A stretch of DNA of 64,000 bases from Palaeococcus ferrophilus DSM 13482 (GCF_000966265.1 NZ_LANF01000011.1:62001-126000), one strand, 5' to 3'. Positions 15,401 through 24,793 are shown, numbered from the stretch's first letter. Numbers and translations are program-made. The notes: generated by a model not told the origin, from the sequence alone.

Positions 15401-18400
15401 ATGATGGCCATGCGCCGGTACCTCTCTTCCGTTCTAACCCTCGCCCTATCGCTCATCCTGATACTCTCACTTACCTCCTTCTCGAAGGCGTTTCTCAAGG
15501 AATCCCTTGAGGAGGGAAGGCCCCAGAGCATTGAAGAGCTCCTTCTGAACAGGGAGCCGCCGGAGGGCCTGAACGAGTTTCTCAGGGGCATGAACATGAC
15601 CCCTCCAGGCGGGGGGAACGCTACGCCCAATACGCCCAAGATGAAGACCCCCAATGAGGTGGACGTACGCCAGAACCTGTACTCCCTCCTCGGGAGTGAG
15701 GCCAGGCCGGTTATGGTGGTCTCGGGAGCGGCTCACACGAACTACCTGCGCCAGAACGTCTACACCACCTACGAAAACGGCGTGTGGAAGGGGGCACCAG
15801 AGGACTTCTCCCACACCACTCCGGAGCTCCCGGAGGTGGCGGATTGGGTTGATGCCACCACGGTCAGGGACGAGATAACGGTGAAGCCCGTCGAGCCGAT
15901 TGAGGGGAACCTCTTCACGGCCCTCTACACCACGGACGTCTCCACGGAGGCGCTTTATTCGCCCTCCTCAAACCTTTTCCGGGCCATCAATGAAGTCCCT
16001 GAGTACAGCTTCACGACCGTGCACTACATCCCCTCGAAAGGGGCTACATTCTCTTTAAGGTCGCCACCCATGGAGGAGTACCTCCAGGTGCCGGAGGTGA
16101 GCGAAAGGGTTAGAGAATTTGCTAAATCCCTCGTGAACGATGGCATGAGCGACTACGAGAAGGCGGAGGCGATAGAGAACTATCTACGGAACAACTACGT
16201 CTACGACCTGAGGGCCCCTCCTGCCCCCGAGGACGTTGACCCGCTTGAGTGGTTCCTCTTCCACTCGAAGAGGGGCGTCTGCCTGGACTTCAACTCCGCC
16301 TTCGTAATACTCGCGAGGCTCAACGGCCTCTCAGCAAGGCTCGTAACGGGTTTCTACATTGACGCCACGCCCTACGAGCAGGTTGTCAAACTCAACCAGG
16401 CCCACGCGTGGGCGGAGGTCTATTTCGAGGGACTCGGATGGGTGGTGTTTGACGCCACAGGAGTACCGGAGGAGCGCGTGAGGGTGCGCGAGAGGGCTGT
16501 GGAGGAGAGCATCATCACCGCCGAACAGCTCCGCGGGATGATGCCCCAGCCCTACCGCCTCATAGTGGAGCCCAACCCCCTCCACCTGAAGGTCGGGGAG
16601 GAGGGAAAGGTCAACGTCACGCTCATAAGGGAGGACTCAACTGTTCAGGCCGACTTTCTCGTGAGCTTCTCACCCCCCTACGGGGACGCGCTCATCCTCC
16701 ACGGGACCAACGTCACGGAAAGCACGAGGATAGGGGCCTTTGACTCCCCCGGAAACTACACCTCTGTGGTAACGGCCTCTCTGGGTGGGAACACCCTGAC
16801 AACCGAAACCCTGAGGATAATCGTGGAGGAGGAGAGATTCAGCATAACCGCCACTCCCTCCAACGTCACGACTACGAGGGGGAGATGGGTTGAGGTGAGG
16901 CTCAGGGTAATCCCAAGCGGCGGCTTTAGAAGGGTGGTGACCCTTAAACCCTCCCTCCCCTTCAACTGGAGCCTCTCGAGGAAAGCCGGAGTTCCCCCCT
17001 TCGAGAGCACTCTGAAATTCTACGTCCCCGAAGATGCCGAACCCGGCAGCTACGTAATATCCATAGTGGGGAATGGAGGAGGCAAAACCTACACGCTCCA
17101 GGTGCCCGTCAGGGTGGTCGCCCCCACGAGGGTGGAGATAACCGACTTCCAGAGCGAGGCAAGGCTCGGGGAGTGGATGTGGGTGAAGTTCAGGCTCACG
17201 GACGACTTTGGAAGGCCACTCCCCTACGGATCGGCAGGGGTGGACGGGATTTACCTGACGCTGAACAGGACGAAGGAAGAGGAGGGCGTGCCTTTACCAA
17301 GGAAGGGACTCTCCTACTGGGAAAAGGGAGAGGTGGAGATGGAAGTCTTCATCCCGGCGGAGCTCGACGTTGGGGAGTACCACATCGTCCTCCACTATCC
17401 GGGCAACGGCTACTACCTTCCCTCCAACAGCGACCCGGTGGTGAAGATAAAGGCCGAGAGCGAGTTCGAGGTGGAGACGTTCAACCTAACGCGCGCCGGC
17501 GAAGTCAGAATCCTCGGAACCCTCAAGGAAAAGTACGGGAAGGGAATAAAGGGTAGCGTAAGCCTTTTCCTCGACGGAAACCTTCAGGAGTTCATCGAAA
17601 CCCACGAAAACGGCACCTTTGAGGGGAGAGTTACGGTAAGCCCCGGAGAGCACACGGTGAGACTGGAATATGGAGGAGACGAGTACCACGATGCAACCTC
17701 AGCGGAGTGGAGCTTCAGGGCCGTGGACGTCATCGTTAACGCGCCCGAAACCTGGGAGGTGGGCGAGAAGGTCAGGATAACGGGAAAGGTCCTTGGAGTG
17801 GAGGAGGGCATGGTGTTCCTCTCCTCCGCCTTTGAGAGCTTCAACGCGACGCTGAAGGACGGGAACTTCACATTTAAGGTAAACACCACGAAACCCGGGG
17901 GTTACACGCTCATCCTCTCCTATGAAACGCTCCCCCTCTGGGAGGGGAAGGTCAAAGTGGTCTCCCCCACGAAGCTCGAGGTCGAGGCACCGAAGATCAA
18001 AGCTGGAGGAGAAGAGAACGTCACGGTAAAACTTACGGACGCCATGGGGAACCCCCTCCCTGGAAGGACTGTCGAGGTCACCATAGATAGGACGTATAAG
18101 GCCACAACGGACGCCAACGGGAGCGTTGTAATAACGGTGAAGGGAATTAGGAGGGGAACATACGACGGAGTGGCCGTCTTCAGGGGAGAGGAGTATTACA
18201 TGCCTTCCGAGGTGGCCTTCGAGCTCAGGGTGTACTCCTACCTGGACTACCTGCCCTACATACTCTCCGCCCTCCTCGTGCCAGCAGCGCTTATAGCCTA
18301 CAGGAGAAGGGACGAGCTGGAAAAGCTCGTGATGGAGTTTCTACCCGAGCCCCTGAGGATAGCCTTCGACAGGGAGCCACCCGTTTACGGTGTGGGCGAT

Positions 18401-18817
18401 GGGATAAAGGTCTCCCTTGAAGAGGAAGCGGAGCTCTACGTGGACGGGGAGCTTATCGGCCGCGGAAGGGAGTTCACCCTCTCCCTCATTAAGGGAACGC
18501 ACGTGGTCGAGGCGGTGGGCAGGAAGAGAGGAAAGGCCAGAGTCCACGTGGTTGACTACCGTGAGGAGGTAATCCGCCTCTACGGGAAGCTCCTGAAGAA
18601 GGCGGAGGAGATGGGGATTAACACAGAGGACAGGACACCGGAGGAAGTGAGGCGCTTTTTCGAGGAGAAGGGGTATGACCCCGGGGCGCTTAAGGAGCTC
18701 ACATGGCTGTTCGAGGTGGCCAGGTACAGCATCTACCCCTTCGGCTGGGAGGACTTCCTGAGGTTCTACAGGGCGCTTTCGGAAGTTGTGGGTGATCCCT
18801 ATGGAGAGGAAGATTGA
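15401..18817 (+). CDS. Giant secreted transglutaminase-fold protein with Ig-like repeats and a membrane anchor
   Basis: The 1138-residue protein has an N-terminal membrane segment/signal anchor (residues 6-29). A transglutaminase-like domain follows with the full triad: C294 in RGVCLDFNSAF, H335 in QAHAWAEVYF and D351 in VFDATG. Residues 380-945 are several all-beta Ig-like repeats with many N-glycosylation sequons (NVT, NAT, NRT). A membrane helix near 950-968 is followed by a charged tail of about 170 residues, predicted cytoplasmic. It heads an operon with MoxR and DUF58 genes, a combination common for surface-protein assembly systems. Substrate unknown: crosslinker, peptidase or binding protein are all possible. 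The start at 15401 would be leaderless; ATG at 15410 is an alternative. Confidence 0.8.
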   Translation: MMAMRRYLSSVLTLALSLILILSLTSFSKAFLKESLEEGRPQSIEELLLNREPPEGLNEFLRGMNMTPPGGGNATPNTPKMKTPNEVDVRQNLYSLLGSEARPVMVVSGAAHTNYLRQNVYTTYENGVWKGAPEDFSHTTPELPEVADWVDATTVRDEITVKPVEPIEGNLFTALYTTDVSTEALYSPSSNLFRAINEVPEYSFTTVHYIPSKGATFSLRSPPMEEYLQVPEVSERVREFAKSLVNDGMSDYEKAEAIENYLRNNYVYDLRAPPAPEDVDPLEWFLFHSKRGVCLDFNSAFVILARLNGLSARLVTGFYIDATPYEQVVKLNQAHAWAEVYFEGLGWVVFDATGVPEERVRVRERAVEESIITAEQLRGMMPQPYRLIVEPNPLHLKVGEEGKVNVTLIREDSTVQADFLVSFSPPYGDALILHGTNVTESTRIGAFDSPGNYTSVVTASLGGNTLTTETLRIIVEEERFSITATPSNVTTTRGRWVEVRLRVIPSGGFRRVVTLKPSLPFNWSLSRKAGVPPFESTLKFYVPEDAEPGSYVISIVGNGGGKTYTLQVPVRVVAPTRVEITDFQSEARLGEWMWVKFRLTDDFGRPLPYGSAGVDGIYLTLNRTKEEEGVPLPRKGLSYWEKGEVEMEVFIPAELDVGEYHIVLHYPGNGYYLPSNSDPVVKIKAESEFEVETFNLTRAGEVRILGTLKEKYGKGIKGSVSLFLDGNLQEFIETHENGTFEGRVTVSPGEHTVRLEYGGDEYHDATSAEWSFRAVDVIVNAPETWEVGEKVRITGKVLGVEEGMVFLSSAFESFNATLKDGNFTFKVNTTKPGGYTLILSYETLPLWEGKVKVVSPTKLEVEAPKIKAGGEENVTVKLTDAMGNPLPGRTVEVTIDRTYKATTDANGSVVITVKGIRRGTYDGVAVFRGEEYYMPSEVAFELRVYSYLDYLPYILSALLVPAALIAYRRRDELEKLVMEFLPEPLRIAFDREPPVYGVGDGIKVSLEEEAELYVDGELIGRGREFTLSLIKGTHVVEAVGRKRGKARVHVVDYREEVIRLYGKLLKKAEEMGINTEDRTPEEVRRFFEEKGYDPGALKELTWLFEVARYSIYPFGWEDFLRFYRALSEVVGDPYGEED

Positions 18818-19802
18818 CGTTGGGACTTTCATAACGTACCCGCTGCTCATGGGAGTGGTCTACCTGCTCTCCGGCTACTCCCTCACGGAGGCCTATGTGA
18901 AACCGTTCCTCCTTTCAATGGAGGCTTTCCTCGGGGCGCTCTTTGCAGGGGCGGTAATGGAAGGGTTTGAAGAGACGAAGAGGGTAAGCGGTCCGGTCAA
19001 GGGGCTGGGGGTGGTGCTCTTCACCTACCTCCTCCCCGAAGAGGTTCTCCCCTTCAGCCTCCACGACCCCCTCGCCTTCCTCGCCCTCGGCGTTTGGGTT
19101 GCCTCCCTCGCCCCGAAGCTGCCCCTAAGGGCCTCATTCGTGGTGAGGGGGGTTGGAGTGTTCACAGCCCTCTACGCCCTCTCAACCGTCGAGCAGCTGG
19201 CCCTATTCGCCGACGCCTTCATCTACGCCGGAATAGCCGTTCTCGTGGCGTATACAGCGGTCACACTCGAGCACGAGGGAATCATCCCCGGCCACTTCGT
19301 AGAGAGGAACCTCGTGGCGATAGCCCTCGTGGCGGGAACGGTAGGCCTCTACCTCGACGTGAGGCCCTACGCGAAGGAGAACTTCCCGGAGCTGGTGTTC
19401 TACGTTGACTGGGGGCTGCTCGCCCTCGCGGTGATCCTCGCGGCGCTTGCCCTCTACGCCAACTTCTCAAAGGAGAACCTCGAGAACTACCTTGTGGGGG
19501 AGTGGAGGAAGCACGAGAGCTCCGTCCAGATAAGGGCAGATGAAGAGTTTGAAACGGCCAAAAAGGCAATAGAAGACTTCGTTGTGAGAAAAAAGAAAGC
19601 TCCCCTCCTGACGTTCCTCACGCTCTACGGGGGGAGGGTCATGGGTAGAGAGGCGGTGCTCGAGCTCATAGAGCCAATAGCCGAGTACGGGGAAGAACCC
19701 ATATCCCCCTTCACGCCGGGCTGGCTGAAGAGGAGGCACGAGAAGGCAATGCTTGAGAAGAGGGTGAAGCTTGTTGAGGAGGCTCTGAGAAAGCTCGAAT
19801 GA
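18801..19802 (+). CDS. Multi-pass membrane protein of the MoxR/DUF58 cluster
   Basis: The 333-residue protein has about seven to eight hydrophobic segments in the first 220 residues, then a soluble charged C-terminal part with the helix EFETAKKAIEDFVVRKKK. I do not recognise the family. ATG at 18801 follows GGTGATCCCT, a near-perfect ribosome site. The gene overlaps the transglutaminase gene by 17 bases and lies 10 bases before the MoxR start, so it is almost certainly co-expressed and may be a membrane partner of that system. Confidence 0.6.
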   Translation: MERKIDVGTFITYPLLMGVVYLLSGYSLTEAYVKPFLLSMEAFLGALFAGAVMEGFEETKRVSGPVKGLGVVLFTYLLPEEVLPFSLHDPLAFLALGVWVASLAPKLPLRASFVVRGVGVFTALYALSTVEQLALFADAFIYAGIAVLVAYTAVTLEHEGIIPGHFVERNLVAIALVAGTVGLYLDVRPYAKENFPELVFYVDWGLLALAVILAALALYANFSKENLENYLVGEWRKHESSVQIRADEEFETAKKAIEDFVVRKKKAPLLTFLTLYGGRVMGREAVLELIEPIAEYGEEPISPFTPGWLKRRHEKAMLEKRVKLVEEALRKLE

Positions 19803-19812
19803 GGTGGTTGAA

Positions 19813-20784
19813 GTGGAATGGGGTAAGGAACTCTGTGGGCGCATAGTTAAGGAGGTCTCGTCCGTTTTCATAGGGAACGAGGAAGTGGTTAGAAAGACCC
19901 TCGCTGCTGTGCTCGTGAACGGGAACGTCCTCTTCGAGGATCACCCCGGACTCGGGAAAACACTGCTGGCAAAGACGTTCGGGAAGGTTCTCGGGCTCAG
20001 CTACTCCAGAATACAGTTCACACCCGACTTACTTCCAGCGGACATCACGGGAACCAAAGTGTGGAAGCCCGAAAGGGGGATCTTCGAACTGGTTAAAGGG
20101 CCGATATTCACGAACGTTCTACTTGCGGATGAGATCAACCGCGCCCCCCCAAAGACGCAGAGTGCACTCCTTGAAGCCATGGAGGAACGCCAGGTAACCA
20201 TAGAGGGAGAAACCATAAGGCTCGAAGAGCCATTCTTCGTGATAGCCACGCAGAACCCCATAGAGTACGAGGGCACTTACCCCCTCCCCGAGGCCCAACT
20301 CGACCGCTTCCTCCTCCGCCTCAGCACCGGTTATCCAAAAACGCTCGAAGACGAGGTGAACATACTCAGGGCGAGACTCGAGTGGGGCAAGGACGACCCC
20401 ACGGAGGACATAAAACCCGTGGTCTCAAAGGACACGCTGATCAGGATGCAGAGAGAGGTGGAGCACGGCGTCTTCATCCACGAGGAGGTGCTCAAGTACA
20501 TAGCGGCCATAGTGAGGGAGGCCAGGAAAGATGAGAGGGTTGAGGCGGGCCCGAGTCCGAGGGGAGCGCTTGCACTCCTCAAACTCTCCAAGGCCCTTGC
20601 ATTCATGGACGGTCGCGATTTCGTGATTCCCGACGATGTCAAGGAAATAGCTGTAGAAGCGCTCGCCCACAGGATGGTAATAAAAGCTGAGTACGCCTTT
20701 GAGGGAATAAGCGGGGAGAAAATAGTTGAGAACGCCCTCAAAAAGGTCCCCGTCCCAAAGGAGTTCAAGCGTGAGGAAGCATGA
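19813..20784 (+). CDS. MoxR-type AAA+ ATPase
   Basis: The 323-residue protein is a MoxR ATPase. Walker A is HPGLGKTLLAKTF near residue 44, Walker B is VLLADEINRAPPKTQSALLEAMEE-like, followed by sensor 1 ATQNPIEYEGTYPLPEAQ and the arginine-finger region QLDRFLLRL. MoxR proteins work as chaperones with DUF58 or VWA partners in assembling complexes. GTG at 19813 is preferred over GTG at 19804 because GAGGTGG lies upstream. The ATG of the DUF58 gene overlaps its stop. Confidence 0.92.
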   Translation: MEWGKELCGRIVKEVSSVFIGNEEVVRKTLAAVLVNGNVLFEDHPGLGKTLLAKTFGKVLGLSYSRIQFTPDLLPADITGTKVWKPERGIFELVKGPIFTNVLLADEINRAPPKTQSALLEAMEERQVTIEGETIRLEEPFFVIATQNPIEYEGTYPLPEAQLDRFLLRLSTGYPKTLEDEVNILRARLEWGKDDPTEDIKPVVSKDTLIRMQREVEHGVFIHEEVLKYIAAIVREARKDERVEAGPSPRGALALLKLSKALAFMDGRDFVIPDDVKEIAVEALAHRMVIKAEYAFEGISGEKIVENALKKVPVPKEFKREEA

Positions 20785-22037
20785 TTCAGAAACTCCTCTC
20801 CTGGGCCCTCTGGTTCCTCGTGGTTGGAATCGTCTTCATGATCCCTGAGCTGGGCTATCTAGCTATAATCCCGCTTGGCGTGGTTGCACTCGGAATCCTC
20901 CTCGATGCGCCGGGAAACGTCAGTGTCGAGAGGGTTCTCGGCAAGGGGAGCGTGAGGGTGGGGGAGGAGGTTGAGGTTAAGGTGAGGGCTAGGGTTGCCT
21001 CGGGTATAGGGGTGTTCCTCCTCAGGCAAAACCTGCCGGAGGAGTTCGTCCTCGTGGAGGGAAGCAACGTCGGGGCCTTCTTCAAGGGGTTCAGGCCAGT
21101 TGAGGTTGAGCTGTCCTTCCGCGTTAAGGCCTCCAGAAGGGGGCGCTACGAGCTTCCCGGAGTGGAGTTCAGCGGACATCACCTCCTCGGCCTGAAGCCG
21201 AGCAGATGGGGCGTCTATGGAGGGAGTAAAGAGCTCACGGTGATGCCCCTCGTGACGTCGCCGAGGAGGGTGAGGACGCCGACGACGAAGTCCCCAATTC
21301 CAATACCCACCACGAGCCTTTCGGTGAGGGGTTCCCTCTCCACGGACTTCAGGGAGATAAGGGAGTACAGGCCCGGAGACCCCCTAAAGTTCGTCAACTG
21401 GAAGGCGAGCGCCCGGAAGGGCAAGGCCATGGTGAACGAGTTCGAGAGGGAGGGAAAGAAGACAGTCATGTTCTACGTTGACGCGAGGGACGTTATGAAC
21501 GTGGGGACGAGCGTGGAAAACCCCTTTGAATATGCGATCCAGCTGGTTTCCTCCCTGTCCTACTACTTCACGAGGAGGGGCTACAACATAGGGCTCTACG
21601 TAATCGGGCTTGATACGCTGCTCCCCCCCGCCACGGGCTCAAAGCAGCTCTATGAAATCGTCAAGACGCTCCTCGAGCTGGAGAACTTCAGGGCGGGGGA
21701 GGAGAGCCTCGAGGAGGCGATAGGAAAGACGAAGAGGATACTCCTCAGCTACACGCCCCTCGTGGTCTACGTCTCCAACCTGCTCGAGAGGAACGCGGGG
21801 GAGGTCAAAGGCACCGTTAAAAAGCTCAGGGCGATTTATAAGAGCGCCAGGCTGCCCTTCCTTGTCTTCGACATCTCCACGTACTCGCTCCTCGGTGGCG
21901 GCCCTGAAAAGCTTGTGCGGCTTGAGAAGAGGGCCATACACCACGAGCTCGCGGGTGCGGCCTACATCATGCCCTGGGATCCCGGAAAGGAGGACGTCTC
22001 CACAATCCTAACGAAAACGGTGAGGCTGATAAGATGA
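20781..22037 (+). CDS. DUF58 (VWA-like) membrane-associated protein
   Basis: The 418-residue protein has two N-terminal membrane helices (residues 5-45), a beta-rich middle and the DUF58 signature FREIREYRPGDPLKFVNWKA near residue 190. A VWA-like domain follows (TVMFYVDARDVMNVG). DUF58 proteins pair with MoxR ATPases, here encoded directly upstream with a 4-base overlap. The likely role is a membrane platform for the MoxR chaperone acting on the exported transglutaminase-fold protein. That link rests on gene context only. Confidence 0.88.
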   Translation: MIQKLLSWALWFLVVGIVFMIPELGYLAIIPLGVVALGILLDAPGNVSVERVLGKGSVRVGEEVEVKVRARVASGIGVFLLRQNLPEEFVLVEGSNVGAFFKGFRPVEVELSFRVKASRRGRYELPGVEFSGHHLLGLKPSRWGVYGGSKELTVMPLVTSPRRVRTPTTKSPIPIPTTSLSVRGSLSTDFREIREYRPGDPLKFVNWKASARKGKAMVNEFEREGKKTVMFYVDARDVMNVGTSVENPFEYAIQLVSSLSYYFTRRGYNIGLYVIGLDTLLPPATGSKQLYEIVKTLLELENFRAGEESLEEAIGKTKRILLSYTPLVVYVSNLLERNAGEVKGTVKKLRAIYKSARLPFLVFDISTYSLLGGGPEKLVRLEKRAIHHELAGAAYIMPWDPGKEDVSTILTKTVRLIR

Positions 22038-22963
22038 GGCCGCGAGGAATTTTTACACTCATCAAATTCATCATAGCCCTTCCCCTGGTTATCCTAACCG
22101 CGGAGGCGCTTGCGAGCATACCCCTGATTGCTCCCCTGATCGGGCAGGGGCTTAAGCTGCTCCGCATCCCCCTAGACACTTACGACTTTCTCCTGCTTAT
22201 TCTTGCTCTCGGCGTTTTTGGAGGCCTGATAAACGGTTCCTCCCTCGGAAAGGTGGTCTCACTGCTATCCGTCATGTACCTGGCAGTATTCATAATAGCG
22301 AACTCCCCCCTAATGTGGATAGCCTTCCCAAGCCTCTACACGTTCACAAAGCCACTGAGGGAAGCGGGGACGCTCACGGTGGACCGGGGCCTCTTCTACC
22401 TTTCCCTGTACCTGGCGGCCGCTATAGCTGGAGACTACCTCGATTCCCTCTCAAAGAAAGACGAGCTCCTCGAAAGGTGGGGTATGGGAGGAGATATCCT
22501 CTACGCGGCCCTTCTCAATGTAACCCTCTTCATAGCACTGGCATTCGCACTGGCATTCGCTCTACGGGACTACGCGGAGGGCGCGACGATGCACCTGGGC
22601 GAGCCCCACATGGTGATACCCCTAACGCTCCTCGCTCTGGGCATGGTCATAGCCTTGGGCGTGTTCCCCCGCTCCCGTCCCAAAAAGGTCAAGCTCGTCA
22701 TCAAACTTCGCCTGCCCCTTGGTGAGAGGTACGATGTCTCCGTAAGCGGGGAGGAGGACGTCGTAGTGGAGGTGAGGAGCGAGGGGAAGACACAGGAGAG
22801 GGAGCTTCTGCTAGAACGAGAGGTTGAGAGGGCACCAAATGCCGTTCGGCTCGTTTATATGGGTGAAGAAAACCGCAGTATAAGGCTTAAGAAGGTTAAA
22901 GAGAGCCCCGAGGGGAATGTGCTCTTCCTGCTCTACTCCAACGAGAGACCCCTTGAATTCTAA
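22034..22963 (+). CDS. Membrane protein, last gene of the MoxR/DUF58 cluster
   Basis: The 309-residue protein has about seven hydrophobic helices in residues 10-215. A soluble basic C-terminal domain of about 85 residues begins at RSRPKKVKLVIKL. The family is not recognised. It starts inside the stop of the DUF58 gene. The perfect repeat ALAFALAFAL in helix 5 comes from a short DNA duplication near 22538. After its stop comes the control region of the first mbh operon. Confidence 0.55.
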   Translation: MRPRGIFTLIKFIIALPLVILTAEALASIPLIAPLIGQGLKLLRIPLDTYDFLLLILALGVFGGLINGSSLGKVVSLLSVMYLAVFIIANSPLMWIAFPSLYTFTKPLREAGTLTVDRGLFYLSLYLAAAIAGDYLDSLSKKDELLERWGMGGDILYAALLNVTLFIALAFALAFALRDYAEGATMHLGEPHMVIPLTLLALGMVIALGVFPRSRPKKVKLVIKLRLPLGERYDVSVSGEEDVVVEVRSEGKTQERELLLEREVERAPNAVRLVYMGEENRSIRLKKVKESPEGNVLFLLYSNERPLEF

Positions 22964-22964
22964 G

Positions 22965-23009
22965 GTTGTAAACCTTTGGTGCATAAAGAAAGGTTAACAA
23001 CGTTTACTT
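22965..23009 (+). promoter_or_regulatory. Tandem SurR-like sites upstream of the first mbh operon
   Basis: Two matches stand 28 bases apart. GTTGTAAACCTTTGGTG (22965-22981) fits GTTn3AACn5GTT in 8 of 9 defined bases. GTTAACAACGTTTACTT (22993-23009) has the full GTTn3AAC core and two of three bases in the last block. A TATA-like TTTTTAAAAA starts at 23021, 12 bases further, so the spacing equals that at the hyh and second mbh promoters and suggests activation. The remaining leader to 23120 is AT-rich with no gene. Confidence 0.6.
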
Positions 23010-23120
23010 TTGTAATTTCGTTTTTAAAAACGCTTTAAAAGCAAAAAACAGAGTTATTATTGGAGATTATGAAAAAATGGGGCGTGTTTATTTTATGACG
23101 AAAAAATGGAGGGAGGAACA

Positions 23121-23618
23121 ATGAGTTTCATTATTGTATTCATGTGGTCATTGGTGCTCTGGCTGGTGCTTACGGCTGGAAGCAAGGGGATGCTCTGGAG
23201 CGGCGAAGAGCTCGTCGCAGGAGTGATTTTCTCGGCCATCGTGGCATTCAGCACAAAGGACGTCATAGGGGAAAGAGCGTCGAGGTTCCTTAACCCGGTG
23301 AAGTGGCTCGGTTTCATAGGCTATCTCCCGGTGCTCTTCTGGGGGATGACCAAGGCCAACCTCGACGTGGCCTACCGCGTCATAACGGGCAAGATAAAGC
23401 CCGGGATTGTGAGGGTACCCGTTGAGCTTGAGAACGACGCCCAGTACACCATACTCAGCAACTCCATAACCCTCACCCCTGGAACGCTGACGGTTGACGC
23501 GTGCCCCGAGGAAAAGGCCCTCTACGTTCACTGGATAAACGTGACCGAAAAAGAGCCCAAGAGCTCCGAAGTCATAGCAGGCTCCTTTGAAAAGTGGGCA
23601 AGGAGGCTGGGAGCATGA
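23121..23618 (+). CDS. mbhA: MBH subunit A, MrpE/MnhE-like (first operon)
   Basis: The 165-residue membrane protein of the MnhE/MrpE family opens the first 14-gene MBH operon. It has two N-terminal helices and conserved LDVAYRVITGKIKPGIV and SITLTPGTLTVD. It belongs to the sodium-translocating antiporter module. ATG at 23121 follows GGGAGGAACA; the in-frame ATG at 23106 has no ribosome site. Confidence 0.9.
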   Translation: MSFIIVFMWSLVLWLVLTAGSKGMLWSGEELVAGVIFSAIVAFSTKDVIGERASRFLNPVKWLGFIGYLPVLFWGMTKANLDVAYRVITGKIKPGIVRVPVELENDAQYTILSNSITLTPGTLTVDACPEEKALYVHWINVTEKEPKSSEVIAGSFEKWARRLGA

Positions 23619-23878
23619 TAGAGGGGGTTTTCTTCTACTCGGCCCTCGTCGTTATGATTGGAGCGTTCCTTGCACTGCTCAGGGTGTTCTTCGGCCCGAG
23701 CGTTCCCGACAGGGTGGTGGGAGTGGATACACTCAACACGCTCGTAGTTGCCGGCATGGTTCTTCTTGGCGCGGCCTACGACAGGACGATTTACATTGAC
23801 ATAGCCATCGTCTACGCGCTTCTCAGCTACATAGGGACCCTCGCGATAGCGAAGTACCTCCAGGGGGGATTGAGATGA
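23615..23878 (+). CDS. mbhB: MBH subunit B, MrpF-like (first operon)
   Basis: The 87-residue protein has three membrane helices and the MrpF motif GPSVPDRVVGVDTLNTL between the first two. It is part of the antiporter module. The start overlaps the subunit A stop by 4 bases and follows AGGAGG. Confidence 0.9.
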   Translation: MIEGVFFYSALVVMIGAFLALLRVFFGPSVPDRVVGVDTLNTLVVAGMVLLGAAYDRTIYIDIAIVYALLSYIGTLAIAKYLQGGLR

Positions 23879-24237
23879 TCGAGTACGTCATCTACGCGTT
23901 CCTCGCGATAAACATGGTCTTCAACCTGCTGGGTAGCTTCTCGCTCCACCGCTTCCCCGACGTGTACACTCGCCTTCACGGGGCAACGAAATGCACCACC
24001 TTCGGGACAATCTTCGCGGTCTTAGCGGTGGTTGTCCACGCCGCCTACAGGCTCCACCTCACAGGCGACCCCAAGTACCTCGGGATGGCCCTCCACAGCC
24101 TTGTGGCCCTGGTGGCACTCCTCCTTACGAATCCGGTTGGAGCGCACGCCATAGCAAAGGCTGCACACCTGAGCGGCTACAAGCCTGCCAGGGCCGTCAT
24201 TGATGCGTATCAAATGAGGAAGGGGGGAGAGGAATGA
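23875..24237 (+). CDS. mbhC: MBH subunit C, MrpG-like (first operon)
   Basis: The 120-residue MrpG/MnhG-family protein has three helices and the signature HRFPDVYTRLHGATKCTTFG, followed by LLTNPVGAHAIAKAA. It completes the MrpEFG-like trio of the antiporter module and is coupled by 4-base overlaps on both sides. Confidence 0.92.
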   Translation: MIEYVIYAFLAINMVFNLLGSFSLHRFPDVYTRLHGATKCTTFGTIFAVLAVVVHAAYRLHLTGDPKYLGMALHSLVALVALLLTNPVGAHAIAKAAHLSGYKPARAVIDAYQMRKGGEE

Positions 24238-24500
24238 ACGTTTTGAGCGTTGACGCGCTCCTCCAGTTCGGCATACTCATGGGAGTTCTCATAGCGGCCT
24301 ACCTCACGATAACGATGAGGGATCTTCTGAGCGCTGTCATAGCCTCCGCGGCGATGAGCCTCCTGCTCAGCCTCGAGTTCTACATGCTCCACGCACCCGA
24401 TGTTGCGATAGCGGAAGCAGCAGTCGGAGCCGGAGTCGTTACGGCGGTTGTAGTTTATGGGATAGCAAAAACGGAGAGATGGGAGCGTGAGGGACCATGA
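24234..24500 (+). CDS. mbhD: MBH subunit D, DUF4040 / MrpA C-terminal-like (first operon)
   Basis: The 88-residue protein has three helices. The block LEFYMLHAPDVAIAEAAVGA corresponds to part of the C-terminal region of large MrpA subunits. In MBH this region is split into the separate subunits D and E. It likely lines the sodium path. The start overlaps the subunit C stop. Confidence 0.85.
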   Translation: MNVLSVDALLQFGILMGVLIAAYLTITMRDLLSAVIASAAMSLLLSLEFYMLHAPDVAIAEAAVGAGVVTAVVVYGIAKTERWEREGP

Positions 24501-24793
24501 AAAGGACTTTTGGAGCGCTGGCGTTGCTCTTCATATTCGGAACCCTCCTCGTCGTTGCGAACCCTCAGCACGGCCTGAAGTTCGGCCTCGGTGGCGAAGA
24601 GTGGGAGAAGCACCGCTACACGGACCAGTACTACATCGAGCACGGCCTTGAGGATGTCGGGGGAACGAACATAGTCACGGACATAGTGTTCGATTACAGG
24701 GGTTACGATACGATTGGAGAGGCCACGGTTCTCTTCACGGCAATAGCCGGGGCGGTCGCCCTTCTGAGGCCCTGGAGGAGGGATGAGGAATGA
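24497..24793 (+). CDS. mbhE: MBH subunit E (MrpA/B-like split piece, first operon)
   Basis: The 98-residue protein has an N-terminal helix, a polar loop ending in NIVTDIVFDYRGYDTIGEA and a C-terminal helix. The VFDYRGxDTxGEATVLF block is diagnostic of the segment joining MrpA and MrpB. Its presence, together with a subunit I gene and a single H gene, marks the operon as MBH rather than the sulfur-linked MBX/MBS. Confidence 0.85.
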   Translation: MKRTFGALALLFIFGTLLVVANPQHGLKFGLGGEEWEKHRYTDQYYIEHGLEDVGGTNIVTDIVFDYRGYDTIGEATVLFTAIAGAVALLRPWRRDEE

